64,000 bases of DNA. Origin: Streptomyces sp. Je 1-369. GTDB lineage: Bacteria > Actinomycetota > Actinomycetes > Streptomycetales > Streptomycetaceae. Numbering within the stretch: the stretch's first letter is position 1; every line of letters starts with the position of its first letter. The notes below the pieces were generated by a model. That model saw only the letters and a program-made list of their open reading frames with translations. It was not told the DNA's origin and ran no database searches. Below are positions 47,993 through 57,045 of the stretch, in pieces. Where the stretch lies: the NCBI RefSeq assembly GCF_026810505.1, contig NZ_CP101750.1, forward strand, positions 5,203,501 through 5,267,500, given 5' to 3'. A program made the position numbers and the translations under genes.

Positions 47993-48157
47993 GTGGCTGC
48001 CACCGACGTCCGCCCGAAGATCACGCTGGCCTGCGTGGAGTGCAAGGAGCGGAACTACATCACCAAGAAGAACCGGCGTAACGACCCGGACCGTCTTGAG
48101 ATGAAGAAGCACTGCCCGCGCTGCAACGCGCACACTGCGCACCGCGAAACGCGCTAA
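47993..48157 (+). CDS. rpmG: 50S ribosomal protein L33
   Basis: 54 residues: [20 protein letters not shown] ... [17 protein letters not shown]. The four Cys of the zinc ribbon (CVEC, CPRC) are present, so this is the zinc-containing paralogue. GTG at 47993 behind AAGGAG. It precedes the MaoC pair as in mycobacteria (rpmG2-hadA-hadB). Confidence 0.97.
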   Translation: MAATDVRPKITLACVECKERNYITKKNRRNDPDRLEMKKHCPRCNAHTAHRETR

Positions 48158-48172
48158 ACACAGGCTCGTACA

Positions 48173-48205
48173 CGAGGCCGTCCCCGATTCTTGGGGGCGG
48201 CCTCG
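48173..48205 (+). terminator. Terminator after rpmG
   Basis: 8-bp stem CGAGGCCG / CGGCCTCG closed by a second TCCCC / GGGGG helix. No T tract. Confidence 0.7.
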
Positions 48206-48261
48206 CGTCGTGTTGTGCGAAGCCATCCGCAACGAAACCAACCGCAGGAGGTGCCGAGTCC

Positions 48262-48726
48262 ATGGCGCTCGACCAGTCCTTCGTGGGGCGTTCCTATCCC
48301 CCCAGTGATCCTTATGAGGTCGGCCGGGAGAAGATCCGCGAGTTCGCGGCGGCCGTGGGGGACAGTAATCCCGCGTACGTCGACACGGAAGCGGCCAAGG
48401 CACTCGGTCATCCCGATGTGATTGCCCCGCCGACTTTTGTGTTCGCGATCACGTTCGCGGCCGCGGGCCGGGTCGTCGAGGACCCGCAGCTGGGCCTCGA
48501 CTACAGCCGCGTCGTGCACGGCGACCAGAAGTTCGCCTACACCCGCCCGGTGTGCGCGGGTGACCGGATCACGGTGACCTCGACCATCGAGGCCATCAAG
48601 TCGATGGCGGGCAACGACATCGTGGACATCCGCGGAGAGGTCCACGACGAGGCCGGCGAGCACGTCGTGACCGCCTGGACCAAGCTCGTCGCACGGGCGG
48701 CGGAGCCTGCGGCAGAAGGGGCCTGA
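48262..48726 (+). CDS. MaoC family dehydratase, N-terminal-half type (HadA-like)
   Basis: A 154-residue hot-dog fold protein (FAS1-like dehydratase half): GRSYPPSDPYEVGREKIREFA at the start, then AAVGDSNPAYVDTEAAKALG and a VIAPPTFVFAITF helix. It lacks the catalytic Asp/His hydratase-2 motif, which the next gene supplies; the pair should form a heterodimeric (R)-3-hydroxyacyl dehydratase, like mycobacterial HadAB. ATG at 48262 behind AGGAGG. Ends 4 nt before the partner ATG. Confidence 0.93.
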   Translation: MALDQSFVGRSYPPSDPYEVGREKIREFAAAVGDSNPAYVDTEAAKALGHPDVIAPPTFVFAITFAAAGRVVEDPQLGLDYSRVVHGDQKFAYTRPVCAGDRITVTSTIEAIKSMAGNDIVDIRGEVHDEAGEHVVTAWTKLVARAAEPAAEGA

Positions 48727-48730
48727 GGCG

Positions 48731-49159
48731 ATGACGGCGAAGATTGCGTACGACGACGTCGAGGTCGGCACCGAGCTGCCGGCCCAGACCTTCCCCGTGA
48801 CACGCGCCACTCTCGTGCGGTACGCGGGCGCTTCCGGGGACTTCAACCCGATCCACTGGAACGAGAAGTTCGCCCGTGAGGTCGGCCTTCCCGACGTCAT
48901 CGCGCACGGCATGTTCACCATGGCCGAGGCGATCCGCGTCGTGACGGACTGGGTCGGCGACCCGGGAGCCGTCGTCGAGTACGGCGTGCGCTTCACCAAG
49001 CCCGTCATCGTCCCGAACGACGACAAGGGCGCGACCATAGAGGTCAGTGCCAAGGTGGCGGCCGTGATGGACGACAACCGCGTGCGCGTCGACCTGCTCG
49101 CGAAGAGCGGCGACCAGAAGGTCCTCGGCATGTCTCGGGCCGTCGTGCGGCTTGCCTGA
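48731..49159 (+). CDS. MaoC family dehydratase, catalytic half (HadB-like)
   Basis: A 142-residue hot-dog protein carrying the hydratase-2 motif: ASGDFNPIHWNEKFAREVGLPDVIAHGM (read in two parts; Asp and His of DFNPIH are the catalytic pair). It probably dehydrates 3-hydroxyacyl thioesters together with the preceding gene. In streptomycetes, which lack mycolic acids, the acyl substrate is not known. Confidence 0.94.
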   Translation: MTAKIAYDDVEVGTELPAQTFPVTRATLVRYAGASGDFNPIHWNEKFAREVGLPDVIAHGMFTMAEAIRVVTDWVGDPGAVVEYGVRFTKPVIVPNDDKGATIEVSAKVAAVMDDNRVRVDLLAKSGDQKVLGMSRAVVRLA

Positions 49160-49215
49160 AGGGCTGAGGGCTGAGGGCTGAGGGCTGAGGGCTGAGAGCC
49201 GAGGTCCGAGGGCTG
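49160..49215. repeat. GGGCTGA heptamer repeat
   Basis: Five to six copies of GGGCTGA then degenerate copies, right after the HadB-like stop codon. Confidence 0.85.
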
Positions 49216-49314
49216 ACGGCCACGACTTGCGACCGCACGGGTAAGGGGCGTTCTCCAAGGGAGGGCGCCCCTTACGTGCGCCCTGAGTGTCCGCCCGCAG
49301 ACGCGCTTGACCGC

Positions 49315-49333
49315 TTAGTGATTGGCCACTAAC
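49315..49333. promoter_or_regulatory. TetR operator upstream of its own gene
   Basis: TTAGT-N8-ACTAAC, 9 nt before the tetR ATG. The same TTAGT-N8-ACTAAC arrangement occurs before the MFS gene. Confidence 0.75.
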
Positions 49334-49341
49334 TTATCCGC

Positions 49342-49899
49342 ATGGTCAGGATGAGCGCAGAGGAGCGGCGCGAAAGCGTCATCCGCGCGGCAATGGTCGA
49401 GTTCGCCCGCGGTGGCTACAACGGCACCTCCACCGAAGTGATCGCCAAGCGGGTGGGTGTCTCGCAGCCGTATCTCTTCCGCCTCTTTCCGGGAAAGCAG
49501 GCCATCTTCCTCGCCGCCTCTGGGCGGTGCTGCCAGGAGGTCACGGAGGTCTTCCGCAAGGCGGCCGAGGGGTTCGAGGGCGAGGAGGCCCTGCACGCCA
49601 TGGGCAGGGCCTATCAGGCCCTCATCGCCGACGACCCGGACAAGCTGCTCATGCAGATGCAGATGTACGTCGCCGTGGCCTCCGCGGAGGCGTCCGGTGA
49701 CCGGGAGTTCGGCGACGCGCTGCGGGCCGCCTGGATGGAGATGTACGACACGGTCCGCCTCGCGCTGGGGGCGGACGTCGACGAGACGACGCAGTTCCTG
49801 GCCTACGGGATGCTGATCAACGTCCTGGTGTCGATGGGGTTCCGGCCCGAGCACCGGGTGTGGACCGGCTTCTACGACTCGGCACAGCCCAACGCGTGA
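49342..49899 (+). CDS. TetR family regulator of the adjacent MFS exporter
   Basis: A 185-residue repressor. Helix-turn-helix: VRMSAEERRESVIRAAMVEF, GTSTEVIAKRVGVSQPYLFRLFPGKQAIF (in parts). The ligand domain follows (about 60-180). ATG at 49342. An inverted repeat directly upstream recurs before the MFS gene 76 nt downstream, so it likely represses both. Confidence 0.94.
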   Translation: MVRMSAEERRESVIRAAMVEFARGGYNGTSTEVIAKRVGVSQPYLFRLFPGKQAIFLAASGRCCQEVTEVFRKAAEGFEGEEALHAMGRAYQALIADDPDKLLMQMQMYVAVASAEASGDREFGDALRAAWMEMYDTVRLALGADVDETTQFLAYGMLINVLVSMGFRPEHRVWTGFYDSAQPNA

Positions 49900-49940
49900 G
49901 TCGTACGGGGGGCAGGGGGACTCCTTCTGTACCCACAAAA

Positions 49941-49960
49941 GTTAGTCATCAATAACTAAC
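49941..49960. promoter_or_regulatory. TetR operator upstream of the MFS gene
   Basis: GTTAGT-N8-ACTAAC, the second copy of the motif found before tetR, 15 nt before the MFS start. Confidence 0.75.
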
Positions 49961-49974
49961 CACAGGGGAAAGCA

Positions 49975-51429
49975 ATGCCGGAACAGAAAGCGCAGCCAGC
50001 AGAGGCGACATCGCGCGGGGGAATGGTCTGGGCCCTCGTCATCACCAGCGTCGCCGGGTTCATGGCGGCACTCGACAACCTCGTCGTCACCACGGCCCTG
50101 CCCTCCATCCGCGAGGACCTCGGGGGCGCCCTGCACGACCTCGAATGGACGGTGAGCGCCTACACCCTCACCTTCGCCGTCCTGCTGATGTTCGGCGCCG
50201 CCCTGGGGGACCGGTTCGGGCGCCGTCGGCTCTTCGCCGTCGGTCTCACGGTCTTCACCGCGGCCTCCGCCGCCGCGGCGCTCGCACCCGGCCTCGACGC
50301 GCTGATCGCCGCCCGCGCGGTGCAGGGTGTCGGCGCCGCGATCATGATGCCGCTCACGCTGACCCTGCTCACGGCAGCCGTACCGCAGGCCAAGCGCGGC
50401 ATGGCGTACGGCATATGGGGCGCCGTCAACGGCCTCGCGGTCGCCAGTGGCCCGCTGATCGGCGGAAGCCTCACCGAGCACGTCTCCTGGCAGTGGATCT
50501 TCTGGCTGAACGTACCGCTTGGCCTCGCCCTGCTGCCGCTCGCCCGGCTCCGCCTCGCCGAGTCCCACGCCCCCGGCGCGCGCCTCGACCTGATCGGCAC
50601 CCTGCTCGCCAGCGGTGGGCTCTTCGGAGTCGTGTACGCCCTGGTCCGCGGCCCCATCGACGGCTGGTCCAGCGCCACCGTCCTCGTCAGCCTGACCGCG
50701 GGCGCCGTCCTCCTCGCGGGCTTCATCCGGCACGGGATGCGCCACGAGGCGCCGATGCTGCCGATGCGCCTCTTCCGCAGCCGTGCGTTCGCGGGCATCA
50801 ACGCCGCGAGCCTGCTGATGTTCCTCGGGATGTTCGGCTCGATCTTCCTGCTCAGCCAGTACATGCAGATCGTCCTCGGCTACTCGCCCACCGAGGCCGG
50901 GGTGCGCATGCTGCCCTGGACCGGCATGCCGATGCTCATCTCGCCGCTGGCCGGCTATCTCTCCGACCGGATCGGCGGCCGCCCTGTCGTCGCCGCGGGC
51001 CTCTTCCTCCAGGCCGTGGGTCTGGCCTGGTACGCCGTCGTGGTGGCGCCCGACGCCTCGTACACCGTCCAGCTGCCCGCGCTGATCATCAGCGGCATCG
51101 GGATGTCCCTGTACTTCGCACCGGCCTCCAACCTGGTCATGTCCAGCGTGCGACCGCAGGAGCAGGGCATCGCGTCCGGCGCCAACAACGCACTGCGCGA
51201 GGTCGGCGGCGCCCTCGGCATCGCCGTGATGTCCTCGATCTTCTCGGCGCAGGGCGGCTACGAGTCCGGCTGGGACTTCGTGAACGGCCTGGAGCCCGCG
51301 CTGTGGGTCGGCGCCGGGGTGGTGGCCCTCGCGGCGGTGGCGGCGCTCTGCATCCCGTCCCGTCGGCGGACGGCCGAAGGGACCGGGGCGACTGCCGCCT
51401 CGTCCCAGGACGAGCTGATCACCGTCTGA
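49975..51429 (+). CDS. MFS drug exporter, DHA2 (14-helix) type
   Basis: A 484-residue multidrug/antibiotic exporter. DHA2 landmarks: FMAALDNLVVTTALPSIRED (motif D1), GAALGDRFGRRRLF (motif A), GVGAAIMMPLTLTLL and GPLIGGSLTEHVSWQWIFWLNVP (motif C region), about 14 helices. ATG at 49975 behind AGGGGAAAGCA. Regulated by the upstream TetR protein (shared operator). Confidence 0.95.
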   Translation: MPEQKAQPAEATSRGGMVWALVITSVAGFMAALDNLVVTTALPSIREDLGGALHDLEWTVSAYTLTFAVLLMFGAALGDRFGRRRLFAVGLTVFTAASAAAALAPGLDALIAARAVQGVGAAIMMPLTLTLLTAAVPQAKRGMAYGIWGAVNGLAVASGPLIGGSLTEHVSWQWIFWLNVPLGLALLPLARLRLAESHAPGARLDLIGTLLASGGLFGVVYALVRGPIDGWSSATVLVSLTAGAVLLAGFIRHGMRHEAPMLPMRLFRSRAFAGINAASLLMFLGMFGSIFLLSQYMQIVLGYSPTEAGVRMLPWTGMPMLISPLAGYLSDRIGGRPVVAAGLFLQAVGLAWYAVVVAPDASYTVQLPALIISGIGMSLYFAPASNLVMSSVRPQEQGIASGANNALREVGGALGIAVMSSIFSAQGGYESGWDFVNGLEPALWVGAGVVALAAVAALCIPSRRRTAEGTGATAASSQDELITV

Positions 51430-51438
51430 GAGGCCCAC

Positions 51439-51474
51439 GAGAACGGCCCCGCCCCGACCGGTGGGGCCGTTCTC
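51439..51474. terminator. Terminator between the MFS gene and murB
   Basis: 12-bp stem GAGAACGGCCCC / GGGGCCGTTCTC with a 12-nt loop, 15 nt before murB starts. Confidence 0.85.
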
Positions 51475-51488
51475 GTACTCTTGAGCAC

Positions 51489-52544
51489 GTGCAGGAACTC
51501 CACGATGCCCCGCTCGCCCCGCTGACCACCTTCCGGCTCGGCGGCCCCGCGACCCGCCTGATCACCGCGACGACCGACGCCGAGGTGATCGCCACCGTCC
51601 GTGAGGCCGACGACTCAGGAACCCCACTGCTGATCATCGGCGGCGGCTCGAACCTGGTCATCGGCGACAAGGGCTTCGACGGCACCGCCCTGCGCATCGC
51701 CACCCAGGGCTTCGCACTCGACGGCACGCAGCTGGAGCTCGCGGCCGGCGAAGTCTGGACCGACGCGGTCGCCCGCACCGTCGAAGCGGGTCTGGCGGGC
51801 ATCGAATGCCTCGCCGGAATCCCCGGCTCCGCGGGCGCGACGCCGATCCAGAACGTCGGGGCGTACGGCCAGGAGGTCTCCTCGACGATCACCGAGGTGG
51901 TCGCGTACGACCGGAAGACGCGTGAGACGGTCGTGATGGCGAACGCCGAGTGCGACTTCTCGTACCGTCACAGCCGCTTCAAGGCCGATCCCGACCGCTT
52001 CGTGGTGCTGCGGGTCCGCTTCGGGCTGGAGGACGCGCAGGGGATGAGCGCCCCCCTCAAGTACCCCGAGACGGCGCGCACGCTCGGTGTCGAGGCGGGG
52101 GACCGGGTCCCGGCCGCGGTCGCCAGGGAGACCGTCCTCAAGCTCCGCGCGGGCAAGGGCATGGTGCTGGACCCCGAGGACCACGACAGCTGGTCCGCCG
52201 GATCGTTCTTCACCAACCCCATCCTCACCGAGGAGGAGTTCACCGCCTTCCACGCGCGCGTGAGCGAACGCCTCGGCGCGGACATCACCCCGCCCGCCTT
52301 CCCGACGGGCGACGGCCGCGTGAAGACCTCCGCCGCCTGGCTCATCGACAAGGCGGGCTTCACCAAGGGCTACGGAGAGGGCAGGGCCCGCATCTCCACC
52401 AAGCACACGCTCGCGCTCACCAACCGCGGTGGCGCGACCACCGAGGACCTGCTGGAGCTGGCCCGCGAGGTCGTCGCCGGAGTGCGGGACGCCTTCGGGG
52501 TCACCCTGGTCAACGAGCCGGTGACGGTGGGCGTCAGCCTGTAG
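51489..52544 (+). CDS. murB: UDP-N-acetylmuramate dehydrogenase
   Basis: Flavoprotein that reduces UDP-GlcNAc-enolpyruvate to UDP-MurNAc in peptidoglycan synthesis. 351 residues: FAD-binding LIIGGGSNLVIGDKGFDG and GIPGSAGATPIQNVGAYGQEV; YRHSRF; the proton-donor Ser in SWSAGSFFTNP; and the Glu in LVNEPVTVG at the C-terminus. The GTG at 51489 gives an N-terminus QELHDAPLAPLTTFRLGGPA as expected. Confidence 0.96.
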   Translation: MQELHDAPLAPLTTFRLGGPATRLITATTDAEVIATVREADDSGTPLLIIGGGSNLVIGDKGFDGTALRIATQGFALDGTQLELAAGEVWTDAVARTVEAGLAGIECLAGIPGSAGATPIQNVGAYGQEVSSTITEVVAYDRKTRETVVMANAECDFSYRHSRFKADPDRFVVLRVRFGLEDAQGMSAPLKYPETARTLGVEAGDRVPAAVARETVLKLRAGKGMVLDPEDHDSWSAGSFFTNPILTEEEFTAFHARVSERLGADITPPAFPTGDGRVKTSAAWLIDKAGFTKGYGEGRARISTKHTLALTNRGGATTEDLLELAREVVAGVRDAFGVTLVNEPVTVGVSL

Positions 52545-52592
52545 GGCCACCACCTGTTGGGCCACCACACCTGTTGGGCCACCACAGGCACG
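52541..52592. repeat. 16-17 nt tandem repeat after murB
   Basis: Three copies of CTGTTGGGCCACCACA-like units between the convergent murB and oxidoreductase genes. Confidence 0.8.
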
Positions 52593-52598
52593 GGCGGG

Positions 52599-53237
52599 TC
52601 AGTAGGCCACGCCCACGCCCCGCTTCACCGTGTCCCGGTCGTCGATCATGCCGAGCATCGCGTGCGCCACGTCCGCGCGCCCGATCATCCGCCCCGAACG
52701 CGGCGAGCCGTCCACCACCTTGCGGTAGCGGCCGGTAAGAGGCTTGTCCGTCAGACGCGGCGGCCGGACCGAGGTCCAGGCCGTCGCACTGGCGGCCAAC
52801 TCGGCCTCCATGGCGGTCAGGTCGGTGTAGACGTCCCTGAGGACCCGGCCGATCACCCCCAGCAGGGCGCGGTCGAAGAACGGCGAGTCCGCGGGCTCCG
52901 GGCCCACCGGGGCCGCGCTCACGACCAGCAGCCGCCGCGCGCCCTCCGCGTCCATCGCCCGCAGCACACCGCGCGTGAGCTCCGTCGCGACGCCCCTGGC
53001 CGCGTCCGCGCGGTTGCGGGCACCGAGCCCCGACAGGACCGCGTCCCGGCCCGTCACCGCCGGGCGCACCGCCTCCGTGTCCCGGACGTCCGCGCGGAAC
53101 ACCTCCAGCCCCTCGCCGGTCACCGTCAGACGTGCCGGATCGCGCACCACCGCCGTGACCTTGTGCCCTGCCGCGAGCGCCTGCCTGACGATCTCCTGAC
53201 CGATGCCACCGGTCGCACCGAACACCGTGAGCCTCAT
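52599..53237 (-). CDS. NmrA-like NAD(P)-binding oxidoreductase
   Basis: A 212-residue atypical SDR: TVFGATGGIGQEIVRQALAAG at the start (GATGGIG nucleotide loop), AVVRDPARLTVTG, then a FFDRALLGVIGRVL region. ATG at 53237 behind GGGAGGG. It is divergent from a TetR gene with two operator copies between them, so it is the probable target of that regulator. Substrate unknown. Confidence 0.92.
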   Translation of the reverse strand: MRLTVFGATGGIGQEIVRQALAAGHKVTAVVRDPARLTVTGEGLEVFRADVRDTEAVRPAVTGRDAVLSGLGARNRADAARGVATELTRGVLRAMDAEGARRLLVVSAAPVGPEPADSPFFDRALLGVIGRVLRDVYTDLTAMEAELAASATAWTSVRPPRLTDKPLTGRYRKVVDGSPRSGRMIGRADVAHAMLGMIDDRDTVKRGVGVAY

Positions 53238-53257
53238 CGCGCACCCTCCCAAGGTGG

Positions 53258-53297
53258 GTAAGTATTCACTCACCCCCTAGAGTGAGTACGCACTCAC
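53258..53297. promoter_or_regulatory. Two related 16-bp operators in the divergent promoter
   Basis: GTAAGTATTCACTCAC (53258-53273) and GTGAGTACGCACTCAC (53282-53297) share GTRAGTAYKCACTCAC, an imperfect palindrome, 24 bp apart. Typical TetR double operator. Confidence 0.75.
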
Positions 53298-53325
53298 CCC
53301 TTCGTCAAGACAGGTTGGACGGCCC

Positions 53326-53928
53326 ATGCAGCAGAAGCCCACCCGGGCCCGCCTCCTCGACGCGGCCCACGAGCTCATGTTCACGCGCGGCCTGGCCCGC
53401 GCCACCACCAAGGAGATCGCCAAGGCGGCGGGGTGTTCCGAAGCAGCGCTCTACAAGCACTTCGCGAGCAAGGAAGAGCTGTTCGTGAGCGTGCTCCGGG
53501 AGAGACTGCCCAGGCTGAACCCGCTCCTGAGCGAGCTCGTGGAGAAGCCGGGGGAGCGCAGCGTCCTGGAGAACCTCACCGAAATCGCCAGACTGGCCAG
53601 CGACTTCTACGCGGAGAGTTTCCCGATCGCGGCCTCCCTGTACGCGGAGACCCAGCTGAAGCGCCGCCACGAGGACTCCATGCGCGAGATGGGCACGGGC
53701 CCCCACGTGCCCATCGAGGCCCTGGACGCCTATCTGCGGGCCGAGCGGGACGCCGGCCGGATCTCACCCGACGCCGACACGTTCGCCGCCGCCTCGCTCC
53801 TCATGGGCGCCTGCGCGCAGCGCGCCTTCGCCTACGACGCGACGGTCGGCAAGCGGCCCCCGCAGCCCGTCGAGGAGTTCGCCGCCGCAGTCGCCCGCAC
53901 CCTGCTCAAGGGCATCACCAGCGGCTGA
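53326..53928 (+). CDS. TetR family transcriptional regulator
   Basis: A 200-residue regulator. Helix-turn-helix: RARLLDAAHELMFTRGLARA, TTKEIAKAAGCSEAALYKHF, ASKEELF. C-terminal ligand-binding helical domain. ATG at 53326. The operators in the 88-bp divergent region suggest autoregulation and control of the NmrA-like gene. Its stop lies 6 nt from the convergent adenosine deaminase stop. Confidence 0.94.
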   Translation: MQQKPTRARLLDAAHELMFTRGLARATTKEIAKAAGCSEAALYKHFASKEELFVSVLRERLPRLNPLLSELVEKPGERSVLENLTEIARLASDFYAESFPIAASLYAETQLKRRHEDSMREMGTGPHVPIEALDAYLRAERDAGRISPDADTFAAASLLMGACAQRAFAYDATVGKRPPQPVEEFAAAVARTLLKGITSG

Positions 53929-53934
53929 TGACCG

Positions 53935-54969
53935 TCAGTTCACCAACCACTCGTCCACCCCGGCCAGCATCTTCTGCTGTACGTCGACGGGCGCGGCCGA
54001 GCCGCGGACCGACTGCCGGGCGAGCTCCGCCAGCTCCGCGTCGGTGAAGTCGTGGTGGGCGCGCGCGATGTCGTACTGGGCGGCGAGGCGCGACCCGAAG
54101 AGCAGCGGGTCGTCAGCCCCGAGCGCTATCGGCACCCCCGCCTCGAACAACGTCCGCAAGGGGACGTCCTCCGGCTTTTCGTAGACCCCCAGGGCGACGT
54201 TGGACGCCGGGCACACCTCACACGTGACGCCCCGGTCCGCGAGCCGCTTCAGGAGCCGCGGATCCTCGGCGGCCCGCACCCCGTGCCCGATGCGCGCCGC
54301 CTCCAGGTCGTCCAGACAGTCCCGCACCGACGCGGGCCCGGTCAGCTCACCGCCGTGCGGCGCCGCGAGCAGACCGCCGTCGCGTGCGATGGCGAAGGCC
54401 CGGTCGAAGTCCCGCGCCATGCCGCGCCGCTCGTCGTTGGAGAGCCCGAAGCCGACGATGCCCCGGTCCGCGTACCGCACCGCGAGCCGCGCCAGCGTGC
54501 GGGCGTCCAGCGGGTGCTTCATGCGGTTCGCGGCGACCAGGACGCGCATGCCGAGGCCGGTCTCCCGCGAGGCGCTCTCGACGGCGTCCAGGATGATTTC
54601 CAGGGCCGGGATGAGACCGCCGAGCCTGGGCGCGTAGGACGTCGGGTCGACCTGGATCTCCAGCCACCCCGACCCGTCGCGCAGATCCTCCTCGGCGGCC
54701 TCGCGCACCAGGCGCTGGATGTCCTCCGGCTCGCGCAGACAGGAGCGCGCGGCGTCGTAGAGCCGCTGGAAGCGGAACCAGCCGCGTTCGTCGGTCGCGC
54801 GCAGCTTCGGCGGCTCGGCGCCGGTCAGCGCCTCCGGAAGACGCACGCCGTACTTGTCGGCAAGCTCAAGCAGGGTGGTGGGCCGCATCGACCCGGTGAA
54901 GTGCAGGTGGAGATGGGCCTTCGGCAGTTCTCGTACGTCCCGCACACGCTCGTCTCGTACACGCTCCAT
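53935..54969 (-). CDS. add: Adenosine deaminase family protein
   Basis: A 344-residue zinc deaminase converting adenosine to inosine, or a related 6-aminopurine nucleoside. Metal and catalytic motifs: KAHLHLHFTGSMRP (His21 and His23 region), APHGGELTGP (catalytic Glu), ARIGHGVRA and GADDPLLFGS (Asp). The ATG at 54969 is chosen because it is the first that puts HxHxxG near residue 20; the longer frame to 55077 runs through the terminator of the upstream gene. Aminodeoxyfutalosine deaminase, a close relative, cannot be excluded. Confidence 0.9.
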   Translation of the reverse strand: MERVRDERVRDVRELPKAHLHLHFTGSMRPTTLLELADKYGVRLPEALTGAEPPKLRATDERGWFRFQRLYDAARSCLREPEDIQRLVREAAEEDLRDGSGWLEIQVDPTSYAPRLGGLIPALEIILDAVESASRETGLGMRVLVAANRMKHPLDARTLARLAVRYADRGIVGFGLSNDERRGMARDFDRAFAIARDGGLLAAPHGGELTGPASVRDCLDDLEAARIGHGVRAAEDPRLLKRLADRGVTCEVCPASNVALGVYEKPEDVPLRTLFEAGVPIALGADDPLLFGSRLAAQYDIARAHHDFTDAELAELARQSVRGSAAPVDVQQKMLAGVDEWLVN

Positions 54970-55044
54970 TCGAGGATCTTGCCGTATGCACCTGGCGTCC
55001 CGGTAGCGGCTTTCCCCCTTCGGGTCCCCCTCCGAACGAAGAAA

Positions 55045-55074
55045 CGGGCCGCCTCTCCGAAGAGACGCGGCCCG
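55045..55074 (-). terminator. Terminator of the aminotransferase gene
   Basis: Read on the minus strand: CGGGCCGCGTCTCT ... AGAGGCGGCCCG with TTTCTTCG after it, 18 nt past the aspC stop. Confidence 0.85.
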
Positions 55075-55092
55075 CACGTTCCTGCCGGGTCC

Positions 55093-56319
55093 CTAGTCGC
55101 GGGCCTCGGCGAGCAGCTTCTGGAGCCGCGAGACGCCCTCGACGAGGTCCTCGTCGCCGAGCGCGTACGACAGGCGCAGGTAGCCGGGCGTCCCGAAGGC
55201 CTCACCGGGAACGACCGCGACCTCGGCCTCCTCCAGGATGAGCGCCGCCAGCTCGACGGAGTCCTGCGGGCGCTTGCCGCGGATCTCCTTGCCGAGGAGG
55301 CCCTTCACGGAGGGGTACACGTAGAAGGCGCCCTCGGGCTCGGGGCAGACCACGCCCGCGATGTCGTTGAGCATCCGCACGATGGTCCGGCGGCGCCGGT
55401 CGAAGGCCTCGCGCATCTTCTCGACGGCGACCAGGTCACCGGAGACGGCGGCGAGCGCGGCGGCCTGCGCGACGTTGGAGACGTTGGACGTGGCGTGCGA
55501 CTGCAGGTTCGTCGCCGCCTTGACGACGTCCTTGGGGCCGATGATCCAGCCCACCCGCCAGCCGGTCATCGCGTACGTCTTGGCGACGCCGTTGACCACG
55601 ATGCACTTGTCGCGCAGCTCGGGAAGGATCGCGGGGAGCGAGGTGAACTTCGCGTCTCCGTAGACGAGGTGTTCGTAGATCTCGTCGGTCATGACCCACA
55701 GGCCGTGCTCGACGGCCCAGCGGCCGATCGCCTCGGCGTCGGCCTCGCTGTAGACGGCGCCCGTCGGGTTCGACGGCGACACGAAGAGCACGAGCTTCGT
55801 GCGCTCCGTGCGCGCGGCCTCGAGCTGCTCGACCGAGACGCGGTAATCGGTGGTCTCGTCGGCGACGACCGGGACCGGGACACCGCCCGCGAGCCGGATC
55901 GACTCCGGGTACGTGGTCCAGAACGGTGCGGGGACGATGACCTCGTCGCCCGGGTCCAGGACCGCGGCGAACGCTTCGTAGATGGCCTGCTTGCCGCCGT
56001 TGGTCACCAGGATCTGCGACGCGTCGACCTCGTAACCCGAGTCGCGGAGGGTCTTCGCGGCGATCGCGGCCTTCAGCTCGGGGAGGCCCCCGGCCGGCGT
56101 GTAGCGGTGGAACTTCGGGTTCTTGCAGGCCTCTACGGCCGCTTCGACGATGTAGTCCGGAGTCGGGAAGTCGGGCTCGCCCGCCCCGAAGCCGATCACC
56201 GGGCGGCCCGCGGCCTTGAGGGCCTTGGCCTTGGCGTCGACAGCGAGGGTCGCGGACTCGGAAATCGCGCCGATGCGCGCGGACACCCGGCGCTCGGTCG
56301 GTGAAGTAGCAGCGCTCAT
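55093..56319 (-). CDS. aspC: Aspartate aminotransferase, class I PLP-dependent
   Basis: A 408-residue fold-type I aminotransferase linking aspartate/oxaloacetate with glutamate/2-oxoglutarate. Motifs: [14 protein letters not shown] at 41-54, [38 protein letters not shown] (Asn binding), and the PLP lysine in [16 protein letters not shown] (Lys247), with the C-terminal substrate Arg in [11 protein letters not shown] at 56319. Confidence 0.95.
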   Translation of the reverse strand: MSAATSPTERRVSARIGAISESATLAVDAKAKALKAAGRPVIGFGAGEPDFPTPDYIVEAAVEACKNPKFHRYTPAGGLPELKAAIAAKTLRDSGYEVDASQILVTNGGKQAIYEAFAAVLDPGDEVIVPAPFWTTYPESIRLAGGVPVPVVADETTDYRVSVEQLEAARTERTKLVLFVSPSNPTGAVYSEADAEAIGRWAVEHGLWVMTDEIYEHLVYGDAKFTSLPAILPELRDKCIVVNGVAKTYAMTGWRVGWIIGPKDVVKAATNLQSHATSNVSNVAQAAALAAVSGDLVAVEKMREAFDRRRRTIVRMLNDIAGVVCPEPEGAFYVYPSVKGLLGKEIRGKRPQDSVELAALILEEAEVAVVPGEAFGTPGYLRLSYALGDEDLVEGVSRLQKLLAEARD

Positions 56320-56500
56320 GACCCCATCGTTCCAGACCCGAAACGGCCCCGGCGCGCGGGTTTCCAAGACCATCGCGGCCCTTTCTGTTCGACGGGGCGC
56401 CGCAGAGCACGTACACTCACTGCTCGTTGGCCCTCACCGGCCGCTTTCTCTCAGCGCACTCCGTGCACATGGGCGGATGCGGTAGGTTGGGGGAAATCAA

Positions 56501-56573
56501 AGGGTCGTAGCTCAATTGGTAGAGCACTGGTCTCCAAAACCAGCGGTTGGGGGTTCAAGTCCCTCCGGCCCTG
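56501..56573 (+). tRNA. tRNA-Trp (CCA)
   Basis: 73 nt. Acceptor AGGGTCG / CGGCCCT with one G-T pair, anticodon loop CTCCAAA with CCA, T loop TTCAAGT, discriminator G. Stands before secE as in most actinobacteria. Confidence 0.97.
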
Positions 56574-56680
56574 CTACACACTCCTTCGCCAGGATGTGTG
56601 CGCATGTACGTACTGCAATGCACCGCCGTGCGGCTCAACCGGGCGCGGCACGGCCACGACCCGGAATCAGGTGAGGACGA

Positions 56681-56968
56681 GTGACGGACGCCGTGGGCTC
56701 CATCGACATGCCTGATGCCCAGGACGAGGCGCCGGAGTCCAAGAAGAAGGCCCGCAAGGGCGGCAAGCGCGGCAAGAAGGGCCCCTTCGGCCGTCTCGCG
56801 CTCTTCTACCGCCAGATTGTCGCGGAGCTCCGTAAGGTTGTCTGGCCGACTCGCAGTCAGCTCACGACCTACACCACAGTGGTGATTGTCTTCGTCGTCA
56901 TCATGATCGGTCTCGTGACCGTGATTGACTATGGCTTCAGCCACGCTGTCAAGTACATCTTCGGCTGA
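56681..56968 (+). CDS. secE: Preprotein translocase subunit SecE
   Basis: A 95-residue single-span subunit of the SecYEG channel. A basic, charged N-terminus (SKKKARKGGKRGKKG) precedes the conserved YRQIVAELRKVVWPTRSQLTTYT amphipathic helix (in parts) and one transmembrane helix (VVIVFVVIMIGLVTVIDYGF). GTG at 56681. Followed by nusG. Confidence 0.96.
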   Translation: MTDAVGSIDMPDAQDEAPESKKKARKGGKRGKKGPFGRLALFYRQIVAELRKVVWPTRSQLTTYTTVVIVFVVIMIGLVTVIDYGFSHAVKYIFG

Positions 56969-57045
56969 GCCGATAGCGAAGGGCGCCGTTCCTGGCGCCC
57001 CTTTCGCGCGTTCCACCCCTCTGTATCCAGGAAGAAGCAGCCACC

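Noticed and set aside
52750..56300. Long plus-strand frames opposite the adenosine deaminase and aminotransferase genes
   Set aside because: They mirror the two minus-strand enzymes, run through a terminator and a gene boundary, and lack motifs.
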